In this document: positions 25,352 to 34,073 of the stretch, in pieces
Numbering within the stretch: the stretch's first letter is position 1
Layout of the letters: every line of letters begins with the position of its first letter
Source: Geodermatophilus sp. TF02-6
GTDB taxonomy: Bacteria > Actinomycetota > Actinomycetes > Mycobacteriales > Geodermatophilaceae
Direction of reading: 5' to 3'
Assembly: GCF_003319115.1 (NCBI RefSeq)
Contig: NZ_QOHF01000021.1
Coordinates: 21,257-85,256, forward strand
DNA: 64,000 nucleotides
Made by a program: the position numbers and the translations under genes
The notes under the pieces: generated by a model
What the model was told of the DNA's origin: nothing
What the model saw: only the letters and a program-made list of their open reading frames with translations
The model's database searches: none

Positions 25352-25497
25352 CCCGTGCAGGGCCCCGCTCCGAGCCCTGATGGTCCCCTCGCAGGGTCCC
25401 GCCGCGAGCCTGCGAGTGGCGGGGGCGAGGGGGTCCTTCAAGGGGAGGAGGGGGTCCTTTCAGGCGTGGCGGGGAGCACGGGGGTCCTTCCCCACCG
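25352..25497 (-). repeat. repeat-A copy 4, multiply nested, downstream of map
   Basis: Read on the minus strand, three left arms of the type GAAGGACCCCC or GAAAGGACCCCC occur in a row. One full centre (CCACTCGCAGGCTCGCGG) and two right arms (GCGAGGGGACC and GGGGCCCTGCACG) follow. It is oriented opposite to map. Confidence 0.75.
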
Positions 25498-25504
25498 CGG
25501 GCGG

Positions 25505-25534
25505 TTGGAGAGGGGCGCGGGAGCGGGGTACAGT
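25505..25534 (+). promoter_or_regulatory. promoter of the infA/alpha operon
   Basis: TTGGAG (25505-25510), an 18-base spacer and TACAGT (25529-25534) match the housekeeping sigma consensus well. The leader to infA would be about 165 bases. Confidence 0.6.
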
Positions 25535-25706
25535 AGCCGCTGGCGTTCGCGCCGTCCTGTTGCCGTGCTGTGGCCGTACGACGCAGGGCGCCCTCTCGCG
25601 GATGTCCGCACCACCAGTTCTGCACACAACCGAGCGCGCCCGCCGAGTCCCCGTGTGGCCGCGTGAGGACGACCAGCACCATCGAGTCAGGGAGGCCGTG
25701 TCGGGC

Positions 25707-25928
25707 ATGGCGAAGAAGGACGGGGCCATCGAGGTCGAGGGTCGCGTCGTCGAGCCGCTGCCCAACGCGATGTTCCGGGTGGAGCTGCAGAACGGGCACC
25801 GGGTGCTCGCCCACATCAGCGGCAAGATGCGCCAGCACTACATCCGCATCCTGCCCGAGGACCGCGTGGTCGTGGAGCTCTCGCCCTACGACCTGACCCG
25901 CGGTCGCATCGTCTACCGGTACAAGTAA
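25707..25928 (+). CDS. infA: translation initiation factor IF-1
   Basis: A 73-residue OB-fold protein that occupies the 30S A site during initiation. [23 protein letters not shown] and the C-terminal [15 protein letters not shown] are diagnostic. The ATG at 25707 is 11 bases after GGAGG; a GTG at 25698 is closer to it but would add three residues absent from the family. It starts the alpha operon. Confidence 0.97.
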   Translation: MAKKDGAIEVEGRVVEPLPNAMFRVELQNGHRVLAHISGKMRQHYIRILPEDRVVVELSPYDLTRGRIVYRYK

Positions 25929-26000
25929 CCGCCGCTGCGCGGCGCCCGGACGGCGCCGGCGCGCGCGGCACACGAGCGACAGGAATGAGGGGCGGCACCG

Positions 26001-26114
26001 GTGAAGGTCCAGCCGTCGGTGAAGAAGATCTGCGACAAGTGCAAGGTGATCCGCCGGCACGGCCGGGTCATGGTCATCTGCGACAACGCCCGCCACAAGC
26101 AGCGGCAGGGCTGA
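26001..26114 (+). CDS. rpmJ: 50S ribosomal protein L36
   Basis: A 37-residue bL36 between infA and rpsM, starting at GTG 26001. It reads [20 protein letters not shown] in its first 20 residues. The zinc ligands C11, C14, C27 and H32 are all present, so this is the zinc-dependent form. RNA-binding residues are the usual basic ones. Confidence 0.97.
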   Translation: MKVQPSVKKICDKCKVIRRHGRVMVICDNARHKQRQG

Positions 26115-26128
26115 GGGAGTACCGAGAC

Positions 26129-26509
26129 ATGGCACGACTGGCCGGCGTGGACCTGCCCCGCGAGAAGCGGATGGAGATCGCGCTCACCTACATCTACGGC
26201 ATCGGCAAGGCCCACGCCAAGGAGACCCTGGCCGCGACGGGGGTCAGCCCCGACCTGCGCGCCCGGGACCTCACCGACGAGGACCTGCTGAAGCTGCGCG
26301 ACTACATCGACGAGCACTTCCGCGTCGAGGGCGATCTGCGCCGCGAGGTGGCCGCCGACATCCGCCGCAAGGTCGAGATCGGCTGCTACCAGGGCCTGCG
26401 CCACCGCCGCGGGCTACCGGTGCACGGTCAGCGCACCCGCACCAACGCGCGCTCGAGCAAGGGCCCGCGCAAGACCATCGCCGGCAAGAAGAAGGCCGGC
26501 AAGAAGTAG
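26129..26509 (+). CDS. rpsM: 30S ribosomal protein S13
   Basis: A 126-residue uS13 of the 30S head that touches P-site t[29 protein letters not shown] and [13 protein letters not shown] are typical (read in segments). The basic tail ends KKAGKK. It follows rpmJ by 14 bases. A repeat-A element starts at the stop codon. Confidence 0.98.
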   Translation: MARLAGVDLPREKRMEIALTYIYGIGKAHAKETLAATGVSPDLRARDLTDEDLLKLRDYIDEHFRVEGDLRREVAADIRRKVEIGCYQGLRHRRGLPVHGQRTRTNARSSKGPRKTIAGKKKAGKK

Positions 26510-26582
26510 AAGGACCACCCTTCCCCCCACGCCCCGCACGCTCAGGCGGAGGGCCCCTGAAGGGTGGCCGTTCCACCAGGCC
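26510..26582 (+). repeat. repeat-A copy 5, after rpsM
   Basis: Left arm AGAAGGACCACCCTTC, short centre with CGCACGCTCAG, right arm GAAGGGTGGCCGTTCCA. The arm change (ACCACCC and GGGTGG) is compensated on both sides, so pairing is kept although the sequence differs from other copies. Confidence 0.85.
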
Positions 26583-26609
26583 ACGAAAGATAAGGAACGA
26601 CACAGACTC

Positions 26610-27017
26610 ATGCCTCCCAGGGCTCGTACCGCGGCGGGTGCCAAGAAGGTCCGCCGTAAGGAGAAGAAGAACGTCGCCCACGGCGCCGCGCACATCAAGA
26701 GCACCTTCAACAACACGATCGTGTCGATCACCGACCCCAACGGGAACGTGATCAGCTGGGCCTCCGCCGGCCACGTCGGCTTCAAGGGCTCGCGCAAGTC
26801 CACGCCGTTCGCCGCGCAGATGGCCGCCGAGAACGCCGCCCGCAAGGCGCAGGAGCACGGCATGCGCAAGGTCGACGTCTTCGTCAAGGGCCCCGGCTCC
26901 GGCCGCGAGACCGCCATCCGGTCGCTGCAGGCCACCGGCCTGGAGGTGGGCCAGATCCAGGACGTGACCCCGCAGCCGCACAACGGCTGCCGCCCCAAGA
27001 AGCGCCGCCGGGTCTGA
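26610..27017 (+). CDS. rpsK: 30S ribosomal protein S11
   Basis: A 135-residue uS11 of the platform. [39 protein letters not shown] and [18 protein letters not shown] are diagnostic. Normal length. It lies between rpsM and rpsD as usual. Confidence 0.98.
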   Translation: MPPRARTAAGAKKVRRKEKKNVAHGAAHIKSTFNNTIVSITDPNGNVISWASAGHVGFKGSRKSTPFAAQMAAENAARKAQEHGMRKVDVFVKGPGSGRETAIRSLQATGLEVGQIQDVTPQPHNGCRPKKRRRV

Positions 27018-27051
27018 CCGGCCACTGACGAGACGAACGAGGTAGAGAACC

Positions 27052-27678
27052 GTGGCCCGTTACGCCGGAGCCGACTGCCGGATGTGCCGGCGCGAGAAGA
27101 TGAAGCTGTTCCTCAAGGGCAGCAAGTGCGAGTCCCCGAAGTGCCCCATCGAGATCCGGCCGTACCCGCCGGGCGAGCACGGCCGGGGACGCAGCAAGGA
27201 CAGCGAGTACCTGCTGCAGCTGCGGGAGAAGCAGAAGGCCCGCCGTATCTACGGCGTGCTGGAGAAGCAGTTCCGCGGCTACTATGAGGAGGCCAACCGC
27301 AAGACCGGCAAGACCGGTGAGGTCCTCCTGCAGATCCTCGAGTCGCGGCTGGACAACGTGGTCTACCGGGCCGGCTTCGCCGAGTCCCGCGACATGGCCC
27401 GCCAGCTGGTGCGCCACGGCCACATCCGGGTCAACGGCCGCAAGGTCGACATCCCGAGCTACCGGGTGAGCCGGAACGACATCATCGAGGTCGCCGAGAA
27501 GTCCAAGGCGCTGGTGCCGTTCCAGATCGCCCAGGCCCGCGCCGGCGAGCGCCCCGTGCCGCCGTGGCTGGAGGTCATCAGCAACCAGCTGCGCGTGCTC
27601 GTCCACGACATCCCGGCCCGCCAGGTGATCGACACCCCGGTCCAGGAGCAGCTGATCGTCGAGCTCTACTCCAAGTAG
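27052..27678 (+). CDS. rpsD: 30S ribosomal protein S4
   Basis: A 208-residue uS4, a primary 16S rRNA binder and RNA-polymerase antitermination factor. It is the zinc (C+) form with C9, C12, C26 and C31. The S4 domain [33 protein letters not shown] is clear (read in segments). The GTG at 27052 follows GGTAGAG. A nested repeat-A element begins 2 bases after the stop. Confidence 0.98.
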   Translation: MARYAGADCRMCRREKMKLFLKGSKCESPKCPIEIRPYPPGEHGRGRSKDSEYLLQLREKQKARRIYGVLEKQFRGYYEEANRKTGKTGEVLLQILESRLDNVVYRAGFAESRDMARQLVRHGHIRVNGRKVDIPSYRVSRNDIIEVAEKSKALVPFQIAQARAGERPVPPWLEVISNQLRVLVHDIPARQVIDTPVQEQLIVELYSK

Positions 27679-27787
27679 CAGAAGGACCCCCTGCCCCCCG
27701 CTCGGTGAAACACCCCGTCCTCCCCACCCTTCGCAAGCTCAGGATGGGACCCTGGACGGGGCGGACCCTGCAGGGGCCGACGGCTCC
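27679..27787 (+). repeat. repeat-A copy 6 after rpsD, one element inside another
   Basis: Outer arms AGAAGGACCCCCTGC and GGACCCTGCAGGGGCC are separated by a complete inner element (about 27708-27765) with its own arms ACACCCCGTCC and GGACGGGGCGG and centre CCCTTCGCAAGCTCAGGATGGG. The insertion point is inside the loop of the outer copy. Confidence 0.85.
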
Positions 27788-27876
27788 GGCGGGCGGACCG
27801 ATGTCCGCCGGGGCCTGCACCACCCCCTCACGGCGTCATATGGCGGGCGCCGGAGGACCCCAAGGAGAACACCACG

Positions 27877-28941
27877 ATGCTCATCGCCCAGCGTCCGACG
27901 TTGACCGAGGAGACCATCTCCGAGCAGCGCTCGCGGTTCGTCATCGAGCCGTTGGAGCCCGGTTTCGGCTACACCCTCGGCAACTCGCTGCGCCGCACCC
28001 TCCTCTCCTCCATCCCCGGTGCTGCCGTGACCAGCATCCGGATCGAGGGCACCCTGCACGAGTTCACCACCGTGCCCGGGGTCAAGGAGGACGTCACCGA
28101 GATCATCCTCAACCTCAAGGGCTTGGTCGTCAGCTCCGACTCCGACGAGCCGGTGACCATGTACCTGCGCAAGCAGGGCCCCGGTGAGGTCACCGCCGCC
28201 GACATCGCGCCGCCGGCCGGTGTCGAGGTGCACAACCCCGACCTGCACATCGCCACGCTGAACGGCAAGGGCCGGTTGGAGATCGAGCTGGTCGTCGAGC
28301 GGGGCCGCGGCTACGTCCCGGCGCCGCAGAACAAGCAGCCGGGTCAGGAGATCGGCCGGATCCCGGTCGACTCCATCTACTCCCCGGTCCTCAAGGTCAC
28401 CTACGGCGTCGAGGCCACCCGCGTCGAGCAGCGCACCGACTTCGACCGGCTGGTGGTCGACGTCGAGACCAAGCCATCGATCGCCCCGCGCGACGCGATC
28501 GCCAGCGCCGGCTCCACGTTGGTCGAGCTGTTCGGCCTGCTGCGCGAGCTCAACGTCGACGCCGAGGGCATCGAGGTCGGCCCGAGCCCGGCCGAGGCCG
28601 CCGACATCGCCAACTTCTCGATGCCGATCGAGGACATGGACCTCACCGTCCGGTCCTACAACTGCCTCAAGCGCGAGGGTGTGCACACCGTCGGTGAGCT
28701 CGTCACCAGGTCCGAGGCCGACCTGCTGGACATCCGCAACTTCGGGGCCAAGTCGATCGACGAGGTCAAGATGAAGCTGGCGGCGATGGGCCTCGCGCTC
28801 AAGGACAGCCCGCCCGGGTTCATCCCCACCTCGGTCGAGAGCTACGACGAGGGCTACGAGACCGACGCCTACCACGGGACCCCGGAGTACAGCGACATCG
28901 AGTACAGCGACGGGTCCTACCAGGAGACCGAGCAGCTCTGA
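27877..28941 (+). CDS. rpoA: DNA-directed RNA polymerase subunit alpha
   Basis: A 354-residue subunit that starts polymerase assembly. The N-terminal dimer domain ([22 protein letters not shown] near residues 27-48) and the C-terminal DNA-binding domain ([22 protein letters not shown], residues about 262-283, then [13 protein letters not shown]) are both complete. About 35 acidic, Tyr-rich residues end the protein. A repeat-A element directly follows. Confidence 0.99.
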   Translation: MLIAQRPTLTEETISEQRSRFVIEPLEPGFGYTLGNSLRRTLLSSIPGAAVTSIRIEGTLHEFTTVPGVKEDVTEIILNLKGLVVSSDSDEPVTMYLRKQGPGEVTAADIAPPAGVEVHNPDLHIATLNGKGRLEIELVVERGRGYVPAPQNKQPGQEIGRIPVDSIYSPVLKVTYGVEATRVEQRTDFDRLVVDVETKPSIAPRDAIASAGSTLVELFGLLRELNVDAEGIEVGPSPAEAADIANFSMPIEDMDLTVRSYNCLKREGVHTVGELVTRSEADLLDIRNFGAKSIDEVKMKLAAMGLALKDSPPGFIPTSVESYDEGYETDAYHGTPEYSDIEYSDGSYQETEQL

Positions 28942-29006
28942 GAAGGGACCCCGCCGCCCCCCATGACTCGCACGCTCGCCGTGGGATCCTGCAGCGGGGC
29001 CGCTCA
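28942..29006 (+). repeat. repeat-A copy 7, after rpoA
   Basis: It starts at the base after the rpoA stop (AGAAGGGACCCCGCC), has the centre CATGACTCGCACGCTCGCCGTGGGA and ends with CCTGCAGCGGGGCCGCTC. It lies between rpoA and rplQ. Confidence 0.85.
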
Positions 29007-29081
29007 GGCCTCACCGCCACACTGGACGCAGAAGGAACCGCAGCCGTGCACCGATCGCCGGCCGCCTGAGGAAGGACCGAC

Positions 29082-29918
29082 ATGCCCACCCCGACCAAGG
29101 GCCCCCGTCTCGGCGGGTCCCCCGCGCACGAGCGGCTGATGCTGGCCAACCTGGCCACGGCGCTGTTCGAGCACGGGCGGATCACCACCACCGAGACCAA
29201 GGCGAAGCGGCTGCGCCCGTTCGCCGAGAAGCTGGTGACCTTCGCCAAGCGGGGTGACCTGCACGCCCGTCGCCAGGTGATGAGCGTCATCCGGGACAAG
29301 GACGTCGTCCACCACCTGTTCGCCGAGATCGGCCCCCGGTACGAGAACCGGCCCGGCGGCTACACGCGGATCACCAAGGTGGGCTCGCGCAAGGGGGACA
29401 ACGCGCCCATGGCGGTCATCGAGCTGGTGGAGGGGCTGACCGTGGCTCAGCAGGCGGTCGGTGAGGCCGAGCGCGCCCGCGGCACGCGTTTCGTGCCCGG
29501 CGCCGGTGCCGCGGCCGCCTCCGGCGAGGTCACCGCCGACGCGCTCGAGTCGGCCGACACCGCCGACGAGGACGCCACCCCGGTCACCGACACCGAGTCC
29601 GACCCCGCCCAGCCCGACGACGAGAGCACCGGCCCCGGCGGGGACACCTCCCCGGCCGTGGTGGCGGGCGACGTGGACCCCGAGGCCCAGCAGATCGTCA
29701 CCGACGTCTTCACCCCCGACGGTGAGCGGCAGGACGACGGCGACGTCACGCCCGAGCCGACCGCGGAGAACCTCGCGGTCGTCGACGACCCGGCCCTCTC
29801 CCCGGAGCTGGCCGCCGCGGCCGCGGCCGAGGTGGAGGCCGCGGAGCTGAGCGACGCTGCCACGGCCGGCTCGCACGCCCCGGGCGGTGACGCGGCACCC
29901 GACCCCAAGCTGGGCTGA
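29082..29918 (+). CDS. rplQ: 50S ribosomal protein L17 with long acidic tail
   Basis: bL17 at the tunnel exit. The conserved core is residues 1-130: [44 protein letters not shown] and [30 protein letters not shown] (read in segments). Residues from about 135 to 278 are an Ala/Asp/Glu/Thr-rich low-complexity tail, so the protein is about twice the usual length. A 15-bp hairpin follows the stop. Confidence 0.98.
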   Translation: MPTPTKGPRLGGSPAHERLMLANLATALFEHGRITTTETKAKRLRPFAEKLVTFAKRGDLHARRQVMSVIRDKDVVHHLFAEIGPRYENRPGGYTRITKVGSRKGDNAPMAVIELVEGLTVAQQAVGEAERARGTRFVPGAGAAAASGEVTADALESADTADEDATPVTDTESDPAQPDDESTGPGGDTSPAVVAGDVDPEAQQIVTDVFTPDGERQDDGDVTPEPTAENLAVVDDPALSPELAAAAAAEVEAAELSDAATAGSHAPGGDAAPDPKLG

Positions 29919-29935
29919 GCACCACGCACGGCACC

Positions 29936-29971
29936 GACGAGCCCGTCACCGTCCCCGGTGGCGGGCTCGTC
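29936..29971 (+). terminator. hairpin between rplQ and truA
   Basis: A 15-bp stem with one G-U pair (29936-29950 with 29957-29971) around a 6-base loop. It ends 9 bases before the truA start and so could also block the truA ribosome site. Confidence 0.7.
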
Positions 29972-29980
29972 CGTCTCCGG

Positions 29981-30796
29981 TTGAGCATCGCCTACGACGG
30001 CACGGCCCTGCACGGGTGGGCCCGCCAGCCGGGGCAGCGGACCGTCCAGGGCGACCTCGAGGCGGCGCTGGCCACCGTGCTGCGCTGCCCGGTCGACCTC
30101 ACCGTCGCCGGGCGCACCGACACCGGCGTGCACGCCACCGGGCAGGTCGCCCACGCCGACGTCCCCCGGCCGGCGTGGGAGCAGCAGCGGGGACTGGTCC
30201 GCCGGCTGCGCGGCGTCCTCGCGCCCGACATCGTGGTCTCCGCGGTCGACGAGGCGCCGGCCGACTTCGACGCCCGCTTCGGCGTCCTGCGCCGCCACTA
30301 CGTCTACCGGTGCAGCGACGCCGCCTCCGGACCTCCGCCCCTGCGCCGTGTCGACACCGTCGGCTGGCCGCGGCGCCTGGACGTCGAGGCGATGGGGTTC
30401 GCCGCCGGGCCGCTGCTCGGTGAGCACGACTTCGCCGCCTACTGCCGCCGGCGGGAGGGGGCGACCACGGTGCGCACCCTGCTCGCGCTCTCCGCGGCGC
30501 GGGAGGGCGACCTGGTCACGATCCGCGCATCGGCCGACGCCTTCTGCCACTCGATGGTGCGCAGCCTCGTCGGCGCCCTGCTGGCCGTGGGGGAGGGGCG
30601 CCGTCCGCCGGAGTGGCCGGCCACGCTGCTGACGCGCACCGACCGCGCCGGCGAGGTGGTCGTCGCCCCGGCCGCGGGACTCACCCTCGTCGCGGTCGAC
30701 TACCCGCCCGACGCCGAGCTGGCGGCTCGGGCCCGGGTCACCCGCGCCCGCCGCACGGCCCCGTCCGGAGGCTTGCCGCGAGCTTGCGAGCGGTGA
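29981..30796 (+). CDS. truA: tRNA pseudouridine(38-40) synthase
   Basis: A 271-residue enzyme that makes pseudouridine in the anticodon stem of many tRNAs. The catalytic D47 lies in [13 protein letters not shown]; the N-terminal strand is [24 protein letters not shown]. The TTG at 29981 is the only acceptable start in frame after the upstream hairpin. The last 13 codons ([10 protein letters not shown] at the end) and the stop lie inside a minus-strand repeat-A element, so the C-terminus is repeat-derived. Confidence 0.93.
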   Translation: MSIAYDGTALHGWARQPGQRTVQGDLEAALATVLRCPVDLTVAGRTDTGVHATGQVAHADVPRPAWEQQRGLVRRLRGVLAPDIVVSAVDEAPADFDARFGVLRRHYVYRCSDAASGPPPLRRVDTVGWPRRLDVEAMGFAAGPLLGEHDFAAYCRRREGATTVRTLLALSAAREGDLVTIRASADAFCHSMVRSLVGALLAVGEGRRPPEWPATLLTRTDRAGEVVVAPAAGLTLVAVDYPPDAELAARARVTRARRTAPSGGLPRACER

Positions 30797-30822
30797 GAGG
30801 GACGGGGTCCTTTCTCAGGGCA
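30756..30822 (-). repeat. repeat-A copy 8, overlapping the truA 3' end
   Basis: On the minus strand it reads GAGAAAGGACCCCGTCC, centre CCGCTCGCAAGCTCGCGG, then right arm CCGGACGGGGCCG. It abuts the stop of the minus-strand gene 30815-31477 and contains the truA stop codon from the other strand. Confidence 0.85.
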
Positions 30823-31477
30823 GTGCGGCGACCGCCTCGTCGATCGGGGTGTCGCCGCTGACGAGCTCCACGACCTCGTCGGTCTTGCCGCGGTCGAGGA
30901 GGGCGAGCAGGACGGCGGCGACGTCGTCCCGAGGGACCTCGCCGTACTCGACCCCGTGGGCGAGGGTGACCCGTCCGGTGCCCGGGTCGTCGGTGAGCCG
31001 CCCGGGCCGCAGGACGACGGTGCCCAGCCCGGGCCGGGGCAGGATCGCGTCCTCGGCGGCCAGCTTGGCCTGCAGGTAGACGGCGAAGACCGGGTCCATG
31101 CCGGGGGGCGTGCCCTGACGGGCCTGCTCCACGCCCATCGAGGAGACCAGCAGGTAGGGCCGGACCCCGGCCCGCTCGGCCGCGTCGGCCAGGAGCAGGG
31201 CGGCGCCCTTGTCGACGGTGTGCTTGCGGGCGGCGCCGCTGCCCGGCCCGGCGCCCGCGGCGAAGACGACCGCGTCGGCGCCGCGGACCACCTCGGCGAC
31301 CTGGTCGACCGTGGCCTGCTCGAGGTCGAGGACGACCGGCTCCACGCCGTCGGCCCGCAGGTCGGCCGCGTGGGCGGGGTTGCGGACGATGCCGACCACG
31401 GTGTCCCCGCGGGCGGCCAGCAGGCAGCCGAGCCTGCGGGCGACCTGTCCGTGGGCTCCGGCGATGGCGACGCGCAC
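30815..31477 (-). CDS. NAD(P)-binding atypical short-chain dehydrogenase
   Basis: A 220-residue Rossmann-fold protein. The nucleotide-binding motif GAHGQVARRL is at residues 7-16; VVFAAGAG, SSMGVE, YLQAKLAAED (candidate Tyr-Lys pair) and LRPGRLTDDPGTG are typical of the atypical SDR (NmrA/YwnB-like) group. The substrate is unknown. It is convergent with truA and lies just 9 bases downstream of mobA, so they may be cotranscribed. Confidence 0.85.
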   Translation of the reverse strand: MRVAIAGAHGQVARRLGCLLAARGDTVVGIVRNPAHAADLRADGVEPVVLDLEQATVDQVAEVVRGADAVVFAAGAGPGSGAARKHTVDKGAALLLADAAERAGVRPYLLVSSMGVEQARQGTPPGMDPVFAVYLQAKLAAEDAILPRPGLGTVVLRPGRLTDDPGTGRVTLAHGVEYGEVPRDDVAAVLLALLDRGKTDEVVELVSGDTPIDEAVAALP

Positions 31478-31486
31478 GGCGCGGGG

Positions 31487-32104
31487 TTACCCCCGGGGGT
31501 GGCGCGGTACCCGGCGCGTCCCGAGCCGAGCCGCGGCGGCCCGGGCGCGGTCGAGGTCGGCCGGGGTGTCGCAGTCGGTCCAGGGCGGCGGGCGGCCGGG
31601 CTCGACCGCGGGGTGCAGCCGGCGCACCGCCAGCGGGGCGAACGCCTTCCGGACCGAGGTGGGGCCGGTGACGTCGGCGACGGCGGCGTGCAGGGCCGCG
31701 GTGCGCCAGATCCCGAGCAACAGCTGGTCGCGGTCGGTGTCGTCGACGACGAGCACGCCGTCGCCGGTCAGCCGCTCGCGCAGCGCCTGGACCACTCCGG
31801 TGGTGAGGAACGGCAGGTCGCCGGCGAGCAGGGCGACCACCTCGGTGGGGACCTGCGCCAACCCGGCCCGCATCGCCGCCACCGGGCCGCCGCGGGGCGG
31901 GTCCTCCCGCACCACGACGACGTCGGGCGGCACCGGCTGGGGCGGGCCGACGACGATCCGCGGCGCGGCGTCGGGGACGGCGGCGAGCACCGCGGCCAGG
32001 ATCGTCCGGCCGCCGACGTCGAGCTGCGGCTTGGCCTGCCCGCCCATCCGCGCCGCCCGTCCCCCGGCCAGCACGACGGCGGCGTAGGGCGGCAGCGCGG
32101 GCAC
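31487..32104 (-). CDS. mobA: molybdenum cofactor guanylyltransferase
   Basis: A 205-residue nucleotidyltransferase that would add GMP (or a related nucleotide) to molybdopterin. The signature VVLAGGRAARMGGQAKPQL is at residues 10-28, with LLAGDLPFL further on. It starts at GTG 32104 just after a TACGGT -10 box, which suggests a leaderless transcript. Divergent from fdhD with 39 bases between starts. MobA versus a CTP-type homologue cannot be separated here with certainty. Confidence 0.85.
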   Translation of the reverse strand: MPALPPYAAVVLAGGRAARMGGQAKPQLDVGGRTILAAVLAAVPDAAPRIVVGPPQPVPPDVVVVREDPPRGGPVAAMRAGLAQVPTEVVALLAGDLPFLTTGVVQALRERLTGDGVLVVDDTDRDQLLLGIWRTAALHAAVADVTGPTSVRKAFAPLAVRRLHPAVEPGRPPPWTDCDTPADLDRARAAAARLGTRRVPRHPRG

Positions 32105-32110
32105 CCTCCG

Positions 32111-32116
32111 ACCGTA
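32111..32116 (-). promoter_or_regulatory. -10 element of mobA, leaderless
   Basis: TACGGT read on the minus strand ends 6 bases before the mobA GTG, the distance expected for transcription starting at the start codon. No good -35 box is visible. Confidence 0.45.
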
Positions 32117-32131
32117 GGTGCCGGACGTGGG

Positions 32132-32137
32132 TAACGT
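32132..32137 (+). promoter_or_regulatory. -10 element of fdhD, leaderless
   Basis: TAACGT ends 6 bases before the fdhD GTG. It faces away from the mobA box, 15 bases off, forming a compact divergent promoter pair. Confidence 0.45.
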
Positions 32138-32143
32138 CGCCCC

Positions 32144-32974
32144 GTGGGACGAGTGACCAGCCGGACGCCGGTGCTGCGGATCCGTGGCGCGGCGCACAGC
32201 AACCGCCCGGACACGGTCGCGGCCGAGGAGCCACTGGAGATCCGGCTGTCCGGCAGCCCGCTGGCGGTGACCATGCGGACGCCGGGGCACGACTTCGACC
32301 TGGTGCACGGCTTCCTCGCCACCGAGGGCGTGATCTCCGGCCGCGACGACGTCCTGGGGCTGCGCTACTGCGACTCGGTCGACGCCGACGGGCGCAACAC
32401 CTACAACGTCGTCGACGTCGACCTCGCCCCCGGCGTGCAACCCCCGGACACCGCGCTGGACCGGCACTTCTACACGTCGAGCTCGTGCGGCGTCTGCGGC
32501 AAGGCGAGCATCGACGCCCTCCGCACGAAGACCCGGCACGACGTCTCCGGCGACGGCACCCGGCTGCCTCTGGCGACGCTGCTCGCGCTGCCCGACCGGC
32601 TCCGCGCCGCCCAGCAGGTGTTCGACCGGACCGGCGGGCTGCACGCGGCCGGCCTGTTCACCGCGGGCGGCGAGCTGGTCGCGCTCCGGGAGGACGTGGG
32701 CCGGCACAACGCCGTGGACAAGGTGGTGGGCGACGCGGTGCGTGCGGGTCGGCTGCCCCTGGCCGGGCACGTGCTCATGGTCAGCGGCCGGGCCAGCTTC
32801 GAGCTGACCCAGAAGGCGGCGATGGCCGGCATCCCGGTGCTGGCCGCGGTGTCGGCGCCGTCGTCCCTGGCCGTGGAGCTCGCCGCCGACGTCGGGATCA
32901 CCCTGGTCGGCTTCCTCCGCGGCGACGGCTGCAACGTCTACACCTGCCCGGAGCGGATCGTCCTGCCGGGGTGA
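32144..32974 (+). CDS. fdhD: formate dehydrogenase accessory sulfurtransferase FdhD
   Basis: A 276-residue protein that inserts sulfur into the molybdenum cofactor of formate dehydrogenase. The catalytic cysteine loop SSSCGVCGK has C115 and C118. [20 protein letters not shown] sequence near residue 186 and [35 protein letters not shown] are family hallmarks (read in segments). No formate dehydrogenase gene is in the window, so its client is elsewhere. Confidence 0.95.
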   Translation: MGRVTSRTPVLRIRGAAHSNRPDTVAAEEPLEIRLSGSPLAVTMRTPGHDFDLVHGFLATEGVISGRDDVLGLRYCDSVDADGRNTYNVVDVDLAPGVQPPDTALDRHFYTSSSCGVCGKASIDALRTKTRHDVSGDGTRLPLATLLALPDRLRAAQQVFDRTGGLHAAGLFTAGGELVALREDVGRHNAVDKVVGDAVRAGRLPLAGHVLMVSGRASFELTQKAAMAGIPVLAAVSAPSSLAVELAADVGITLVGFLRGDGCNVYTCPERIVLPG

Positions 32975-32978
32975 GTGG

Positions 32979-33004
32979 CCGCGGCGGGACCCTGCAGGGG
33001 GCGC
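32979..33004 (+). repeat. repeat-A solo right arm after fdhD
   Basis: GCGGCGGGACCCTGCAGGGG and a few bases match only the right half of the family. The matching left arm is missing, so this is a decayed copy. A run of 10 C follows at 33060-33069. Otherwise 33005-33108 is empty. Confidence 0.6.
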
Positions 33005-33108
33005 CTCGACGTCGTCGACGCGGATGTCGAGGTGCTCCTGCGGAAGGCGAGTGCGCGCTCCCCCCCCCCGCGAGGCGGTGTCGTCCGGTGGGCCGACGAC
33101 GCCCGCGC

Positions 33109-33599
33109 TCAGTGGTCGCCGCCGCGCAGCTGGCTGACCACGTGCGGCAGCAGCGGGCCGAGCACGGCGAGCCCGTCGCGGACCCCGCCGGTGGAGCCGG
33201 GCAGGTTCACGACCAGCGTGCGGCCGACGGTGCCGGCCAGCCCGCGGGAGAGCACCGACGTCGCCACCTTGCCCTCGCCGTACCGGCGCACGGCCTCGGC
33301 GATCCCCGGGGCCTCGCGCTCGAGCACCCGGCGGGTGGCCTCGGGGGTGACGTCGGTGGGGGACAGCCCGGTGCCGCCGGTGGTCAGCACGACGTCCGCG
33401 CCGGAGGCGGTCGCCTGCTGGAGCACCACCTCGAGCTCGGCGACGTCGTCCGGGCACACGTGCGGCCCCTCGACGGTGAACCCGAGCGCGCGCAGCCCCT
33501 CGGCCAGCGCCTGCCCACTGCGGTCGGCGTAGACCCCGGCCGCGGCGCGGTTGGATGCGGTGACGACGACGGCGCGCGCGCCGGCGGGCAGCTCGGAGC

Positions 33600-33603
<4 letters not shown>
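33109..33603 (-). CDS. mog: MogA/MoaB family molybdenum cofactor protein
   Basis: A 164-residue molybdopterin adenylyltransferase-type domain. The MPT-binding motifs LTTGGTGLSPTDVTPEA and NLPGSTGGVRDGL are clear. A GTG at 33603 overlaps the moaC stop as GTGA and has GGAG 8 bases upstream; GTG 33612 is a second candidate. It forms one operon with moeA and moaC. In actinobacteria this group is called MogA or MoaB; the symbol is approximate. Confidence 0.88.
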
Positions 33604-34069
<466 letters not shown>

Positions 34070-34073
<4 letters not shown>

